A stretch of DNA of 64,000 nt from Halolactibacillus alkaliphilus (GTDB taxonomy: Bacteria > Bacillota > Bacilli > Bacillales > Amphibacillaceae), in NCBI RefSeq assembly GCF_900115465.1, contig NZ_FOWN01000005.1:69615-133614 (forward strand). The letters run 5' to 3'. The position numbers were made by a program, and so were the translations under genes. How positions within the stretch are numbered: position 1 is the first letter of the stretch; every line of letters begins with the position of its first letter. The notes under the pieces were generated by a model. The model worked only from the letters and a program-made list of their open reading frames with translations. It was not told the DNA's origin and searched no databases. Below, in pieces: positions 20,948 through 30,340 of the stretch.

Positions 20948-20979
20948 CCAATAAGTTGAGCTTTTGCTCAACTTATTGG
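20948..20979 (+). terminator. Intercistronic hairpin between pstS and pstC (partial terminator or stabiliser)
   Basis: Perfect 14-base stem CCAATAAGTTGAGC, loop TTTT, GCTCAACTTATTGG. There is no real T run after it, so it should pass part of the transcription or protect the pstS mRNA end rather than terminate. Confidence 0.75.
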
Positions 20980-21003
20980 CTTGATAAAAAAGGTGGGTTT
21001 AAT

Positions 21004-21957
21004 GTGGTAGAGAATAAAGCTGAAAGCGCATCTACTGTGCGTGTAAAAAGTATGATTGAAGAGAATCGACAAAAAAAATCTTTGCAAACCATTGGAGAAA
21101 AAGCGATGCCTAATCTCCTATTAGGGATAGCGTTGATTTCAATTTTAACGACGATTGGTATTGTATTTGTACTCATTACTGAAACCGTCGAGTTTTTTGA
21201 TCGTGTATCATTTGTCGAATTTTTTACAGGCACAGTACTTAGGCCGCTCAGTCAAGATCCGAAATTTGGTGTCTTACCATTAGTAAATGGTACGCTTATT
21301 TCCTCAGTCATTGCGATGATTGTTGCTGGTCCAATCGGTATGATGACAGCTATTTATTTAAGTGAATATGCGTCAGATAACATGCGGCGTGTATTAAAGC
21401 CAGTACTAGAATTACTTGCCGGGATCCCGACGATTGTGTATGGTTTCTTTGCTTTTACATTTGTGACCCCATTTTTGCGACAATTTATCCCGGAAATGAG
21501 CGCGACAAACATTTTAGCCCCAGGTTTAGTTATGGGTGTCATGATTATTCCAATGATTGCCTCTCTCTCAGAAGACGCTATGAATAGCGTGCCAAATGCG
21601 ATGCGAGAAGGTGCCCTAGCTTTAGGTTCGACAAAGCTTGAAGTGACATTTAAAGTGATTATTCCGGCGGCATTTTCAGGTATCGTTGCAGCCTTTGTTT
21701 TAGGAATTTCACGTGCTGTAGGTGAGACAATGATTGTGGCTATTGCATCTGGTAGCTCGAAGAACTTCACTTTTGATGTCACGCAATCAATGCAGACGAT
21801 GACGGCATACGTCGTTGAAGTCGCTGGTGGAGATGCAAGTCCTGGTTCTACGATTTACTATAGCTTGTATGCTGTAGCAATGACGCTATTTGTTTTCACA
21901 CTTGTGATGAATATTTTAGCGCGGTATATTTCACGTCGATTTAGGGAGGAATACTAA
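21004..21957 (+). CDS. pstC: Phosphate ABC transporter permease PstC
   Basis: One of two inner-membrane permeases of the high-affinity phosphate importer. Six membrane helices lie in about 317 residues; a polar N-terminal tail precedes helix 1. The ABC-contact (EAA) loop is EGALALGSTKLEVTFKVIIPAAFSG (near residue 205). The GTG at 21004 is chosen as start because GGTGGG lies just upstream; the more upstream in-frame start overlaps the pstS hairpin. Stop and pstA start overlap as TAATG. Confidence 0.93.
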   Translation: MVENKAESASTVRVKSMIEENRQKKSLQTIGEKAMPNLLLGIALISILTTIGIVFVLITETVEFFDRVSFVEFFTGTVLRPLSQDPKFGVLPLVNGTLISSVIAMIVAGPIGMMTAIYLSEYASDNMRRVLKPVLELLAGIPTIVYGFFAFTFVTPFLRQFIPEMSATNILAPGLVMGVMIIPMIASLSEDAMNSVPNAMREGALALGSTKLEVTFKVIIPAAFSGIVAAFVLGISRAVGETMIVAIASGSSKNFTFDVTQSMQTMTAYVVEVAGGDASPGSTIYYSLYAVAMTLFVFTLVMNILARYISRRFREEY

Positions 21958-22844
21958 TGGCTACACATATGACATCAAAGAAGATTCAAAATCGCATGAA
22001 ACGTCGGGTAGCTTTAAACAAAGGCATGAGTGGTATCTTCTTACTGGCAACATCCTTTGGTGTATTTATACTTGGTGTGTTATTTTATCAAATACTAACA
22101 GAAGGCATTCCTTATATCAATCTGGAGTTCCTAACAGGAAAGCTATCGACAAATCCAGATCGTGCCGGGATAATGGGCGCCATTTTAGGAACGCTCTGGC
22201 TTATGGCTGTTGTCATTCCGGTTACGATTATTCTAGGTGTTGGCACCGCCATTTATAACGAGCTTTATGCCAAACAAGGGAAACTGCAATCTATTATTCA
22301 AACAAATATCTCAAATCTTTCTGGGGTACCATCGATTGTGTATGGTATTTTGGGGATGACTATTTTTGCTAATATGCTCAACCTCGGTAGTGTTGTATTA
22401 GCCGGCGGTTTGACTATGTCATTACTCGTTTTACCGATTGTGATTGTGTCAAGTCAAGAAGCTTTAAGGGCCGTTCCAGGTTATTTGAGTGAAGCATCCA
22501 TAGGACTGGGTGCGACGAAATGGCAAACGATTAAAAACATTATTTTGCCAGCGGCATTACCTGGTATTTTAACTGGTTCAATATTGGCACTATCACGTGC
22601 AATTGGTGAAACAGCCCCGCTTGTAGTTTTAGGTATTCCAGCATTACTCCTACCGTTTCCAGGTGGATTGTTTGATCGGTTTACTGTATTACCGATGCAG
22701 ATTTACTACTGGACACTTGACGCATCATTAGTCGGAGAGTATCAGTTTTTAGCATCTGCCACTATTATTGTGTTACTTATAATGCTATTTATTTTAAATG
22801 GGACAGCCATCGTGATTCGTAATAAATTCCAAAGACGTTATTAG
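21957..22844 (+). CDS. pstA: Phosphate ABC transporter permease PstA
   Basis: Second permease of PstSCAB, 295 residues, six membrane helices. The EAA loop is [25 protein letters not shown] (near residue 180), followed by the conserved [13 protein letters not shown]. The ATG overlaps the pstC stop by one base (TAATG), so the two are translationally coupled and made in equal amounts, as expected for a heterodimeric channel. Confidence 0.95.
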   Translation: MATHMTSKKIQNRMKRRVALNKGMSGIFLLATSFGVFILGVLFYQILTEGIPYINLEFLTGKLSTNPDRAGIMGAILGTLWLMAVVIPVTIILGVGTAIYNELYAKQGKLQSIIQTNISNLSGVPSIVYGILGMTIFANMLNLGSVVLAGGLTMSLLVLPIVIVSSQEALRAVPGYLSEASIGLGATKWQTIKNIILPAALPGILTGSILALSRAIGETAPLVVLGIPALLLPFPGGLFDRFTVLPMQIYYWTLDASLVGEYQFLASATIIVLLIMLFILNGTAIVIRNKFQRRY

Positions 22845-22855
22845 AAGGGGACTTT

Positions 22856-23665
22856 ATGATGAAATTTGTGACAGATATGCAACAGCAACGTGAAAAAGAG
22901 AGAAAGAACGCAACAAAAGTATATGATACAAAAGATTTAAATTTATGGTACGGTAATACACACGCTTTAAAAAATGTGAATTTTCCCATATATGAAAAAG
23001 AAGTAACGGCAATTATTGGCCCCTCGGGTTGTGGGAAATCAACCTTTTTAAAAACGTTAAATCGTATGGTTGAACTTGTTCCAAGTGTTCATACATCGGG
23101 AACTATTGAATACCGTGGGGAAAATATTCTCGATCCGAATTTTATGGTAGAAGATTTACGAACTAAAGTAGGTATGGTATTTCAAAAGCCCAACCCATTT
23201 CCAAAGTCAATTTACGATAACATTGCTTATGGTCCAAGAATTCATGGTATTAAAGACCGTAAAATACTTGATGAAATTGTTGAGAATAGCTTACGAGGTG
23301 CAGCGATTTGGAATGAAGTTAAAGACCGCTTGAAGGAGAATGCTTACGGTATGTCTGGGGGGCAACAACAACGCCTATGTATTGCACGTGCGCTAGCTAT
23401 TGAACCCGATGTCATTTTAATGGATGAACCTACCTCTGCACTTGATCCAAAATCAACACTAAAAGTAGAAGAGCTCATCCAAGAATTAAAGAAAGATTTT
23501 TCTATTGTCATCGTGACACATAATATGCAACAAGCTGCACGTATTTCTGATCGCACAGCGTTTATGTTAAATGGTGAGTTAATTGAATATGATTATACAG
23601 ATGATATATTCCAACATCCAAAAGATGAGCGTACAGAGGATTATATTACAGGACGTTTTGGTTAA
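22856..23665 (+). CDS. pstB: Phosphate ABC transporter ATPase PstB
   Basis: Cytosolic ATPase of the phosphate importer, 269 residues. Walker [11 protein letters not shown] (near residue 57), Q-loop [16 protein letters not shown], signature [17 protein letters not shown], Walker [13 protein letters not shown] and switch His (IVTHNMQQA) are intact. AAGGGG precedes ATG 22856; ATG 22859 is an equal alternative. Only one pstB is present, whereas B. subtilis has two. Confidence 0.96.
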   Translation: MMKFVTDMQQQREKERKNATKVYDTKDLNLWYGNTHALKNVNFPIYEKEVTAIIGPSGCGKSTFLKTLNRMVELVPSVHTSGTIEYRGENILDPNFMVEDLRTKVGMVFQKPNPFPKSIYDNIAYGPRIHGIKDRKILDEIVENSLRGAAIWNEVKDRLKENAYGMSGGQQQRLCIARALAIEPDVILMDEPTSALDPKSTLKVEELIQELKKDFSIVIVTHNMQQAARISDRTAFMLNGELIEYDYTDDIFQHPKDERTEDYITGRFG

Positions 23666-23685
23666 ATTAGAGGAGGCTAAGTTAA

Positions 23686-24345
23686 ATGGTAAGTAGACAA
23701 CAATTTGAAGATGAGTTACTCCAAGTGAAAAGGCGTGTTATTGCTCTATTAGAGGCAAGTAAAGAACAGCTAAATCGATCAGTTAAGTCGCTTTATAGCT
23801 CTGATGTTGCCACGGCTAAACAAGTGATCGAGGATGATAAAGCACTGGATGAGTTAGATTTAGAAATAAATAACATGGCGATTTTATTGATTGCAAAACA
23901 GCAACCTGTCGCAACGGATTTGCGCCGGCTTATTGTTGCTATTCGACTAGCAACTGATATAGAACGTATGGCAGATAATGCTAAAAATATTGCACGGTCA
24001 ACAATTCACCTCGGTAACCAACATAATTTAACCATTGATCCTCGTTTAGAACAAATGACTGAAATAGCTAATGCGATGATTGCTTTAGCCATTGAAGCTT
24101 ATGATGAAGAAGATATTCATAAAGCAAAACAGCTCTCACAAAAAGATGATGAGATTGATGCGTTATTTGGCCAGGTATTAAAAGACATGCTGTCAAATAA
24201 AGCGACACAAAAAAATGAGATTCAATTAATTATGCAAGTCGCTTTTAGTACCCGCTATATTGAACGCTTTGGTGATCATTTAACAAATGTCGCTGAAAAT
24301 ATTATGTATTTAGTAAAAGGTGAGATTCACGACCTCAATAAATAA
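23686..24345 (+). CDS. phoU: Phosphate transport regulator PhoU
   Basis: Two PhoU helical-bundle repeats in 219 residues; the metal-binding consensus appears as ATDIERMADNAKNIA (first repeat, near residue 88) and STRYIERFGDHLTNVAENI (second, near 190). PhoU links Pst activity to the PhoR/PhoP system and intracellular Pi in many bacteria. B. subtilis 168 lacks a phoU in its pst operon, so this arrangement (pstSCAB-phoU) is closer to clostridia and other Bacillaceae. AGAGGAGG precedes the ATG. Confidence 0.94.
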   Translation: MVSRQQFEDELLQVKRRVIALLEASKEQLNRSVKSLYSSDVATAKQVIEDDKALDELDLEINNMAILLIAKQQPVATDLRRLIVAIRLATDIERMADNAKNIARSTIHLGNQHNLTIDPRLEQMTEIANAMIALAIEAYDEEDIHKAKQLSQKDDEIDALFGQVLKDMLSNKATQKNEIQLIMQVAFSTRYIERFGDHLTNVAENIMYLVKGEIHDLNK

Positions 24346-24360
24346 CGAACTATAAATAAA

Positions 24361-24403
24361 CTAACCTCTTCCTAACGTCATAAGTAAGTGGGAAGAGGTT
24401 ATT
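24361..24403. terminator. Hairpin between convergent phoU and amidase genes
   Basis: Stem AACCTCTTCC (24363-24372) / GGAAGAGGTT (24391-24400). The flanks are AT-rich on both sides but lack long T runs, so it may act as a weak bidirectional terminator. Confidence 0.6.
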
Positions 24404-24409
24404 AGTTAC

Positions 24410-25534
24410 TTAATATGAGCGGTTTTCGAAATAGTGATAAATTCCATCGGTAATCCCTTTAGCCAATTGTTCATGATAGCCTACGTTTTGTAGCTTCTGT
24501 TCCTCTGTTGGATTAGATAAAAAGCCCAGTTCTAATAATAATCCAGGTCGTCTGTTATTTCTTAGTACACTATAATTACCTGATTCAATACCTCGATCGT
24601 TAGCGCCGCTTTCATCTAATATTGCTTGATGCACAGTTTCGGCTAATATCTTGAATCCTGGCTCTCTGTAGTATGTGTTTATGCCATTTGCAGTTGGATA
24701 ACTTGGCTCACTATTATAATGCAAGCTTAAAAACATATCCGCCTTGACGTAATTACTTAGTGTTGTTCTTGAAGATAAGCTATAGTAATAATCATCGTCT
24801 CGTGTAAAGACGACGTGTGCGCCGTGCCTAGACAACATGCGCTCAAGCACACGTCCCGTTTGCATAGTCAAATGACTTTCATAATCATTATTAATGCTGA
24901 TTGCACCAACATCAATACCGCCGTGTCCCGGGTCAACAACGATCGTCTTATCTAAAAGTACCGATTGACCTATAGGTGTAGTTAAAACTAAATCAAGAAT
25001 ATTTTTCTTAATATAACCTGATGTGTCAGCTGTTTCGACTGCATACCAATCACCTTCTTCATTAAGCACGGTAATTAGGGTGTTTTTTTTAAGATGAGCT
25101 ACTATGTCACTCGATATACTCGCCGATTCTCTTAGGTGAATGCTGTCAAGGGACGTGCGTCGTTGTTCTGGAAAACGTTGTGTGATATCTGTCATTGAGT
25201 CTTTAGTCATATCTGTATTCGTGTCAAGAACATTCTCATCTTCTTCAGTAGCCACTATATTACTATCTATTTGCGTGATGTAATCTTCATGTACCCACCC
25301 GGTGCTGTCATTGTAAGATATTTGAACCCAGGGAGAATCACTTCCTTCAATTTGAAATGTATCCCCGGTATTCACGTGACCTATCGGTTCATATTGGGTA
25401 CCAGGCCCACTTCGAACGAGTAAGTCATCTGTTTCAATGCGTATAGTTTGTGCGTGCGTATGTATCGGATAGAAAATGGTCATGATTGTGATTATAATCA
25501 ATAAAAAAGATGTTAATTTTTGCAGTAGTTTCAT
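24410..25534 (-). CDS. Secreted N-acetylmuramoyl-L-alanine amidase with two SH3 domains
   Basis: Cell-wall hydrolase (YrvJ-like by location). A signal peptide covers residues 1-28 (ends HTHAQ). Two bacterial SH3 domains follow (about 30-85 with DLLVRSGPGTQYEPIG, and about 125-180 with SIHLRESASISSDIV). The C-terminal half is an Amidase_3 zinc domain with the metal ligands in VVDPGHGGIDVGA (near residue 200) and SLHYNSEP, and the catalytic Glu in LLLELGFLSN. 374 residues. The start at 25534 lacks a close ribosome site: GGGAG lies about 30 bases upstream, with a small hairpin GTTGCT/AGCAAC between. Confidence 0.92.
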   Translation of the reverse strand: MKLLQKLTSFLLIIITIMTIFYPIHTHAQTIRIETDDLLVRSGPGTQYEPIGHVNTGDTFQIEGSDSPWVQISYNDSTGWVHEDYITQIDSNIVATEEDENVLDTNTDMTKDSMTDITQRFPEQRRTSLDSIHLRESASISSDIVAHLKKNTLITVLNEEGDWYAVETADTSGYIKKNILDLVLTTPIGQSVLLDKTIVVDPGHGGIDVGAISINNDYESHLTMQTGRVLERMLSRHGAHVVFTRDDDYYYSLSSRTTLSNYVKADMFLSLHYNSEPSYPTANGINTYYREPGFKILAETVHQAILDESGANDRGIESGNYSVLRNNRRPGLLLELGFLSNPTEEQKLQNVGYHEQLAKGITDGIYHYFENRSY

Positions 25535-25754
25535 TATGTTCGTTGCTGATTGTTAGCAACAGCTCACTCCCTTCGTTTATGTCAATGTCTATATTACGTG
25601 AGAGTGTTTAATCAGTCAAAACATTTCAATTTAATTGGCCTATTTTGATGAATTGCTTTATCTTATAATAGTAAGAAATGATGGATCTTTTATATTTACG
25701 GTGCTATTGTATTTGTAAAGAGGGTATTGAGAAGTAAAAATATCAAAAACCAGC

Positions 25755-25783
25755 TTGACATTCCCCTTGTTTATCAGTAATAT
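25755..25783 (+). promoter_or_regulatory. Promoter of the hisS-aspS operon
   Basis: Consensus TTGACA (25755-25760), 17 bases, TAATAT (25778-25783), just upstream of the T-box leader. Confidence 0.75.
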
Positions 25784-25789
25784 TATAAA

Positions 25790-26050
25790 CAATTCAAATA
25801 ATTTGATCGAACATCACCGATGATGAGAACAGTAGTTAAAAAGTGCGAATCAAGAGAGGAGATTGCGAGGCTGAAACAATCTCTATTTAGCATTTTAATG
25901 AAGGACATCTCTGAGGTACTATATTGAACTAACAGTAAATATAGTCGCGAGCAGGCGTTATTGTGATAAGTGGTTCACTTAAATAAGTGTTCAACTAGGG
26001 TGGCAACACGGGTAATCGCTCGTCCCTTTTATAGGGAGGCGTTTTTTTTG
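25790..26050 (+). promoter_or_regulatory. T-box riboswitch leader of hisS-aspS
   Basis: The conserved T-box AGGGTGGCAACACG is at 25996-26009. It is followed by a terminator formed by CGCTCGTCCC / GGGAGGCG with a T run ending near 26049; the competing antiterminator uses the T-box. Stem I carries AGTA on its 5' side and, on its 3' side, GAAGGACATC at 25900-25909. In this, GAC (25904-25906, Asp) and CAT (25906-25908, His) overlap by one base, matching the two synthetases encoded downstream. Uncharged tRNA would promote read-through. This covers the larger part of the 559-base gene-free stretch 25535-26093. Confidence 0.88.
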
Positions 26051-26093
26051 TGTCTAAATTGTAAAATTATACTAATTGTTAGGAGAGATTTAT

Positions 26094-27359
26094 ATGATAC
26101 GTTTGCCAAGAGGTACACAAGATATTTTGCCGGGAGATTCAGAAAAATGGCAATATGTCGAAGCACAATTTATTGATTTATGTCGTCGCTTTAATTATCA
26201 GGAGATACGAACCCCTATTTTTGAGCATACAGAGTTGTTTCAACGAGGTGTTGGTGATACGACAGATATTGTCCAAAAAGAAATGTACACATTTAACGAC
26301 CGTGGCGACAGAAGTTTAACATTAAGACCAGAAAGTACAGCATCTGTTGTACGTGCATTTGTTCAAAATAAACTATATGGTTCAGCTAATCAACCACAAA
26401 AACTTTTTTACAATGGACCAATGTTTCGTTATGAACGTCCACAACAAGGCCGAATGCGCCAATTTGTCCAGTTAGGTGTTGAAGCGTTAGGTTCTAAAGA
26501 TCCAGCTATAGATGCAGAAGTCATTACATTAGCTATGACGTTTTACCAATCACTCGGTTTAACATCACTGAAATTGGTCATTAACTCATTGGGAGATAAA
26601 GAAAGTAGAGAACACCATCGTAAGGCGCTTGTCGAGCATTTTAATCCGCATCGTGAGGAACTATGTGCAGACTGTCAAATGCGACTAGATCAAAATCCTT
26701 TACGCGTTCTTGACTGCAAGAAAGATCATGATCATCCGGCGATGAAGTCAGCACCCAAAATATTAGATTATTTAACTGAAGAAGCAAAAGACTATTTTGA
26801 TGAATTAAAACAATATTTAGATGCATCTCATATCAAATATGATGTTGATAGTAATTTAGTGAGAGGACTAGATTACTACAATCATACTGCTTTTGAGATT
26901 ATGAGTGATGCCCCAGGTTTTGGAGCGATTACAACACTATCGGGTGGTGGTCGATACAACGGTCTTGTAGAAGATTTGGATGGACCAGAAACACCAGGGA
27001 TTGGTTTTGCCTTGAGTGTTGAAAGACTGTTAATGGCGCTTGAAAAAGAGGGCATAACTTTACCAGTCAATCAAGGTTTAGATGTTTATGTTGTTAGTCT
27101 GGGAGAAAAAGCAGCAATTCCAGCCTATCGCTTGACGCAAGAACTAAGACAAAACGGCTTGAAAGTTGATAAAGACTATTTAAACCGTAAAATGAAGGCC
27201 CAATTTAAAGATGCCGATCGTAATCAAGCGCAGTTTGTTGTCATACTCGGTGATGAAGAGGTTGAAAACCAACAAGCTACAGTGAAAGAAATGGAAACAG
27301 GTGCACAAGAAAAGGTTCAATTTGATAAGTTAGTCCAGTATATTCAGACAAAACGATAA
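26094..27359 (+). CDS. hisS: Histidyl-tRNA synthetase
   Basis: Class II synthetase, 421 residues. Motif 1 region begins [14 protein letters not shown]; motif 2 is [21 protein letters not shown] (near residue 113); the HisA signature [15 protein letters not shown] (near 258) and motif 3 [11 protein letters not shown] are complete; a C-terminal anticodon-binding domain follows. ATG 26094 is chosen because TTAGGAGAG precedes it; an in-frame start at 26076 lies upstream of that site. First gene after a T-box leader, 13 bases before aspS. Confidence 0.96.
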   Translation: MIRLPRGTQDILPGDSEKWQYVEAQFIDLCRRFNYQEIRTPIFEHTELFQRGVGDTTDIVQKEMYTFNDRGDRSLTLRPESTASVVRAFVQNKLYGSANQPQKLFYNGPMFRYERPQQGRMRQFVQLGVEALGSKDPAIDAEVITLAMTFYQSLGLTSLKLVINSLGDKESREHHRKALVEHFNPHREELCADCQMRLDQNPLRVLDCKKDHDHPAMKSAPKILDYLTEEAKDYFDELKQYLDASHIKYDVDSNLVRGLDYYNHTAFEIMSDAPGFGAITTLSGGGRYNGLVEDLDGPETPGIGFALSVERLLMALEKEGITLPVNQGLDVYVVSLGEKAAIPAYRLTQELRQNGLKVDKDYLNRKMKAQFKDADRNQAQFVVILGDEEVENQQATVKEMETGAQEKVQFDKLVQYIQTKR

Positions 27360-27372
27360 AGGGGATGTAACA

Positions 27373-29154
27373 ATGACACAGAAAAGACAACTTGCTGGAG
27401 ATCTTAGGATTTCTGATACAGGTAATCAAGTAGTTTTAAAAGGTTGGGTACAAAAGCGTCGGGATTTAGGTGGCTTAATTTTCATTGATTTACGTGACAG
27501 AAGTGGTGTTGTGCAAGCGGTATTCTCACCAGCAAAAAATGAATCAGCACTTAAAATTGCAGAATCTGTACGTAGTGAATATGTCATTGAAGTGCGCGGA
27601 GACGTCGTTAAACGTGATGAGTCAACGATTAATGATAAAATGGCCACAGGTGACATTGAAGTACTAGTTGAAGAAGTATACGTATTAAACGAAGCGAAAA
27701 ACCCACCATTTACTGTATTAGATGGAGAAGACGTTTCAGAAGATGTGCGCTTAAAGTACCGTTACCTTGATTTGCGTCGTGAATCAATGCAACAAACATT
27801 TAAATTGCGCCACCAAGCATCACAAGTAATGCGCTCATTCTTAAATGATGAAGGTTATTTAGAAATGGAAACGCCTATGTTAACGAAGAGTACACCAGAG
27901 GGTGCGCGTGATTACCTTGTGCCTTCACGTGTTCATCAAGGCCATTTCTATGCTTTGCCGCAATCACCACAATTATTTAAGCAGCTTATTATGGTTGCTG
28001 GATTTGAACGTTATTTCCAGTTTGCTCGTTGTTTCCGAGATGAGGATTTACGTGCTGACCGTCAGCCGGAATTCACTCAAATCGATATTGAGACAAGTTT
28101 TATGAGTGAAGAAGAAATTATGGCTATGACAGAGCGTATGATGCAACGTGTGATGAAGGAAGTAAAAGGTGTTGAACTCACATTACCACTTCCTCGCTTA
28201 ACGTATGATGATGCAATGAGTCGTTATGGCTCAGATAAGCCTGATACTCGTTTTGGCTTAGAGTTAGTTGATTTATCAGACGTTGTCGAAAATGCAGGTT
28301 TTAAAGTATTTAAAGATGCCGTAACGAATGGCGGCAAAGTGAGTGCGATAAACGTACAAGGTTTTGCTGATGCATTCTCGCGTAAAGATATTGATAAATT
28401 AACGGAATTTGTTAAGATTTATGGTGCGAAGGGACTGGCATGGTTAAAAGTAACTGAAGGTGAATTAACAGGTCCAATTGCCAAGTTCTTTGATGCTGAT
28501 GAACAAGCTGCTATTAAAACAACACTTGAAGCAAAAGACAATGATTTATTATTATTTATCGCTGATAAAACAGCTGTTGTCTATGATAGCTTAGGTGCAC
28601 TTCGTCAAAAGATTGCTAAAGACTTAGACTTAGTTGATGAGACAGCCTTTAACTTTTTATGGGTTACAGACTGGCCATTATTAGAATATGATAAAGATTT
28701 AGGGCGTTATTTTGCGGCACACCACCCATTCACCTTGCCACAAAAACAAGACATTGATAAGCTTCATACAGCACCTGAGGAAGTGAAAGCGTCAGCTTAT
28801 GACCTCGTTTTGAATGGTTTCGAATTAGGCGGAGGATCTTTGCGTATTTATAAAAAAGATCTACAAGAGAAGATGTTTGAAGTGCTAGGATTCACAAAAG
28901 AAGAAGCCAATGAACAATTTGCTTTCCTTATGCAGGCGCTTGAATATGGTGCGCCACCACACGGTGGAATCGCTTTAGGATTTGATCGTTTAGTGATGCT
29001 ATTAGCGGGTAAAACGAACTTGCGTGATACGATTCTTTTCCCTAAAACAGCCTCAGCTTCTGACCCGTTAACAAACGCGCCAGGAACCGTGAGTGAGCAA
29101 CAATTAGATGAGCTGCATTTAGCATTTAAAGTTAAAAATACAGAGGGCTCATGA
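27373..29154 (+). CDS. aspS: Aspartyl-tRNA synthetase
   Basis: Class IIb synthetase of the bacterial type, 593 residues. The N-terminal OB anticodon domain ([26 protein letters not shown]) is followed by motif 2 ([24 protein letters not shown]), a GAD insertion domain (about 290-420) and motif 3 ([16 protein letters not shown]). AAAGGGGATG precedes the ATG. Whether it is discriminating or also charges tRNA-Asn cannot be told from sequence alone here. Co-transcribed with hisS and covered by the same T-box. Confidence 0.96.
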   Translation: MTQKRQLAGDLRISDTGNQVVLKGWVQKRRDLGGLIFIDLRDRSGVVQAVFSPAKNESALKIAESVRSEYVIEVRGDVVKRDESTINDKMATGDIEVLVEEVYVLNEAKNPPFTVLDGEDVSEDVRLKYRYLDLRRESMQQTFKLRHQASQVMRSFLNDEGYLEMETPMLTKSTPEGARDYLVPSRVHQGHFYALPQSPQLFKQLIMVAGFERYFQFARCFRDEDLRADRQPEFTQIDIETSFMSEEEIMAMTERMMQRVMKEVKGVELTLPLPRLTYDDAMSRYGSDKPDTRFGLELVDLSDVVENAGFKVFKDAVTNGGKVSAINVQGFADAFSRKDIDKLTEFVKIYGAKGLAWLKVTEGELTGPIAKFFDADEQAAIKTTLEAKDNDLLLFIADKTAVVYDSLGALRQKIAKDLDLVDETAFNFLWVTDWPLLEYDKDLGRYFAAHHPFTLPQKQDIDKLHTAPEEVKASAYDLVLNGFELGGGSLRIYKKDLQEKMFEVLGFTKEEANEQFAFLMQALEYGAPPHGGIALGFDRLVMLLAGKTNLRDTILFPKTASASDPLTNAPGTVSEQQLDELHLAFKVKNTEGS

Positions 29155-29177
29155 TGTGAAACCCCTTTCAAATAGGG

Positions 29178-29206
29178 TTGATTCTCCTTGTGAAGTATGC
29201 TAAGAT
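29178..29206 (+). promoter_or_regulatory. Promoter of 6S RNA
   Basis: TTGATT (29178-29183), 17 bases, TAAGAT (29201-29206). The predicted RNA start is about 29211-29213. Confidence 0.65.
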
Positions 29207-29210
29207 ATTC

Positions 29211-29447
29211 TTACAAGCTAATCCTGATGTGTACGTTGAAAATCCAAATGTTTTGACCGAACATTTTAAAGTCGGGAGCCCAATGTTTTCTTGAGGATTA
29301 CATGCCCCACTCGTTTGAGGACTTAAGAGTCAAGGGACAGGGCACCCACCTGCCTAGAGCGGGTTCAAAACTTTCTATTGAGACGGCACGATCGGGATTA
29401 TCTTTACACATGATTTTAAAGCTCACTGCTTAGCAGTGAGCTTTTTT
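29211..29447 (+). ncRNA. bsrA: 6S RNA (6S-1 / BsrA type)
   Basis: Located directly downstream of aspS, exactly where B. subtilis bsrA lies. The 5' end TAATCC can pair with GGATTA near 29395-29401, and a run of short stems in between would give the rod with central bubble that mimics an open promoter and binds sigma-A RNA polymerase. It ends in a strong terminator: AAGCTCACTGC / GCAGTGAGCTT at 29419-29442 plus T run. No open frame of note crosses it. The call rests on synteny, promoter, terminator and outer pairing; I did not fold it by program. Confidence 0.78.
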
Positions 29448-29544
29448 GGGTTGTATAATATTTGGTGTTGGTGAAGGGATTTTAAGTGAGGCATAGATTG
29501 CTCGCTAAAATAACTCACTAGCACCTTTTTTCTTTCAAATAAAA

Positions 29545-29607
29545 CAAGTGAGTTTCCCTGTAGAACTGAAGTCGACTAAAACTAATCCTTAGGAGGGAAC
29601 TCACTTG
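29545..29607 (+). repeat. Inverted repeat hiding the start of the ISL3 transposase relic
   Basis: CAAGTGAGTTTCCCT (29545-29559) pairs with AGGGAACTCACTTG (29594-29607), with one bulge. The right arm contains part of the ribosome site AGGAGGG and the TTG start at 29605. This is a common device of insertion sequences against translation of read-through RNA; here it outlived the transposase. Confidence 0.65.
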
Positions 29608-29997
29608 CCTATATCAAATAATATAAGAATCCCCTTTGATATTCAAGATGAACATATTATTTTTGAAGAGGATTGTGCCTGCGCGTGAACAAAGAATGGT
29701 CATGCCTGCACTTATGCGGAAGGTTGACAACAGAACACTAACCTATACCCCAACGCACTGTGATCACTACCAAGTTGACAATGAACACGATACGATTATT
29801 AAAAATGGCACGAAGACCTCTGCGATTGTTATTCCAGCTGGGGAACTAAAAAGGTCTATCTCAAATTGAGAAAACAACGCTTCTATTGTAAACATTGTCA
29901 GATGACGTTCGGAGCGAAAACAACGTTAGTTAATGATGGGTGCTTTATCTCTCAGGATACATCCCTTCAAGCAGGGGTGAAAATGGCTGAAGTATAA
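29605..29997 (+). pseudogene. Degenerate ISL3-family transposase, N-terminal fragment
   Basis: Three frames must be joined. TTG 29605 gives LPISNNIRIPFDIQDEHIIFEEDC and stops. A second frame about 29670-29869 carries RTLTYTPTHCDHYQVDNEHDTIIKNG. A third about 29860-29997 carries LRKQRFYCKHCQMTFGAKTT and stops at 29997. The order of N-terminal block and zinc-finger CxxC/HC motifs is that of ISL3 transposases, but the catalytic DDE part is gone. At least two frameshifts and a 3' deletion make it non-functional. It sits where yrvM/tcdA follows 6S RNA in B. subtilis. Confidence 0.75.
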
Positions 29998-30062
29998 TTA
30001 GTAAAGGATATTGGACGTGATTGTGCAATTGGACAATATTTGTTGTTGCTCGAGGGGTTAAT

Positions 30063-30261
30063 ATTGAACTACCCCCACTTAACATTCTAACAAATGTTTG
30101 AAGAAGGTGCCTTCTTGCTCTAAAACGATAAAATAAAAGTCTTCAATCTCTCCACTTATAAACGCTTGACGTTTTAATAATTGTAAGAAACTCCTATATT
30201 TTACGTATGAGTTAAGTTGATCGAACAAAGAAACACTAATACGGCTCAGAAGAGGACTTTG
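30063..30261 (-). other. Relic: 60-codon open fragment followed by an IS605-like right-end motif
   Basis: On the minus strand, 60 codons without a start run from 30261 to a stop at 30079 (ending EDFYFIVLEQEGTFFKHLLEC). Directly after the stop comes GTGGGGGTAGTTCAAT (30078-30063), almost the GTGGGAGTAGTTCAC that ends the element before rel. The 5' arm GAAGCCCCCACTT is missing. I cannot assign the coding fragment. Reading: the edge of a deleted IS605-type element. No gene call is justified. Confidence 0.35.
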
Positions 30262-30340
30262 TCAACGGATTTTAAAAATATTTTGAAAGTACGAGAGGAA
30301 CTTAGGTGAATGAATCACCTAAGTTCCTCTTATGTGATGT

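Noticed and set aside
25970..26176. 68-codon plus-strand frame across the T-box and the start of hisS
   Set aside because: It runs over the T-box and terminator hairpin and into hisS in another frame, and has no ribosome site or family features.
27485..27667. Alternative plus-strand frames inside aspS
   Set aside because: Fully inside a strongly conserved synthetase gene; no independent support.
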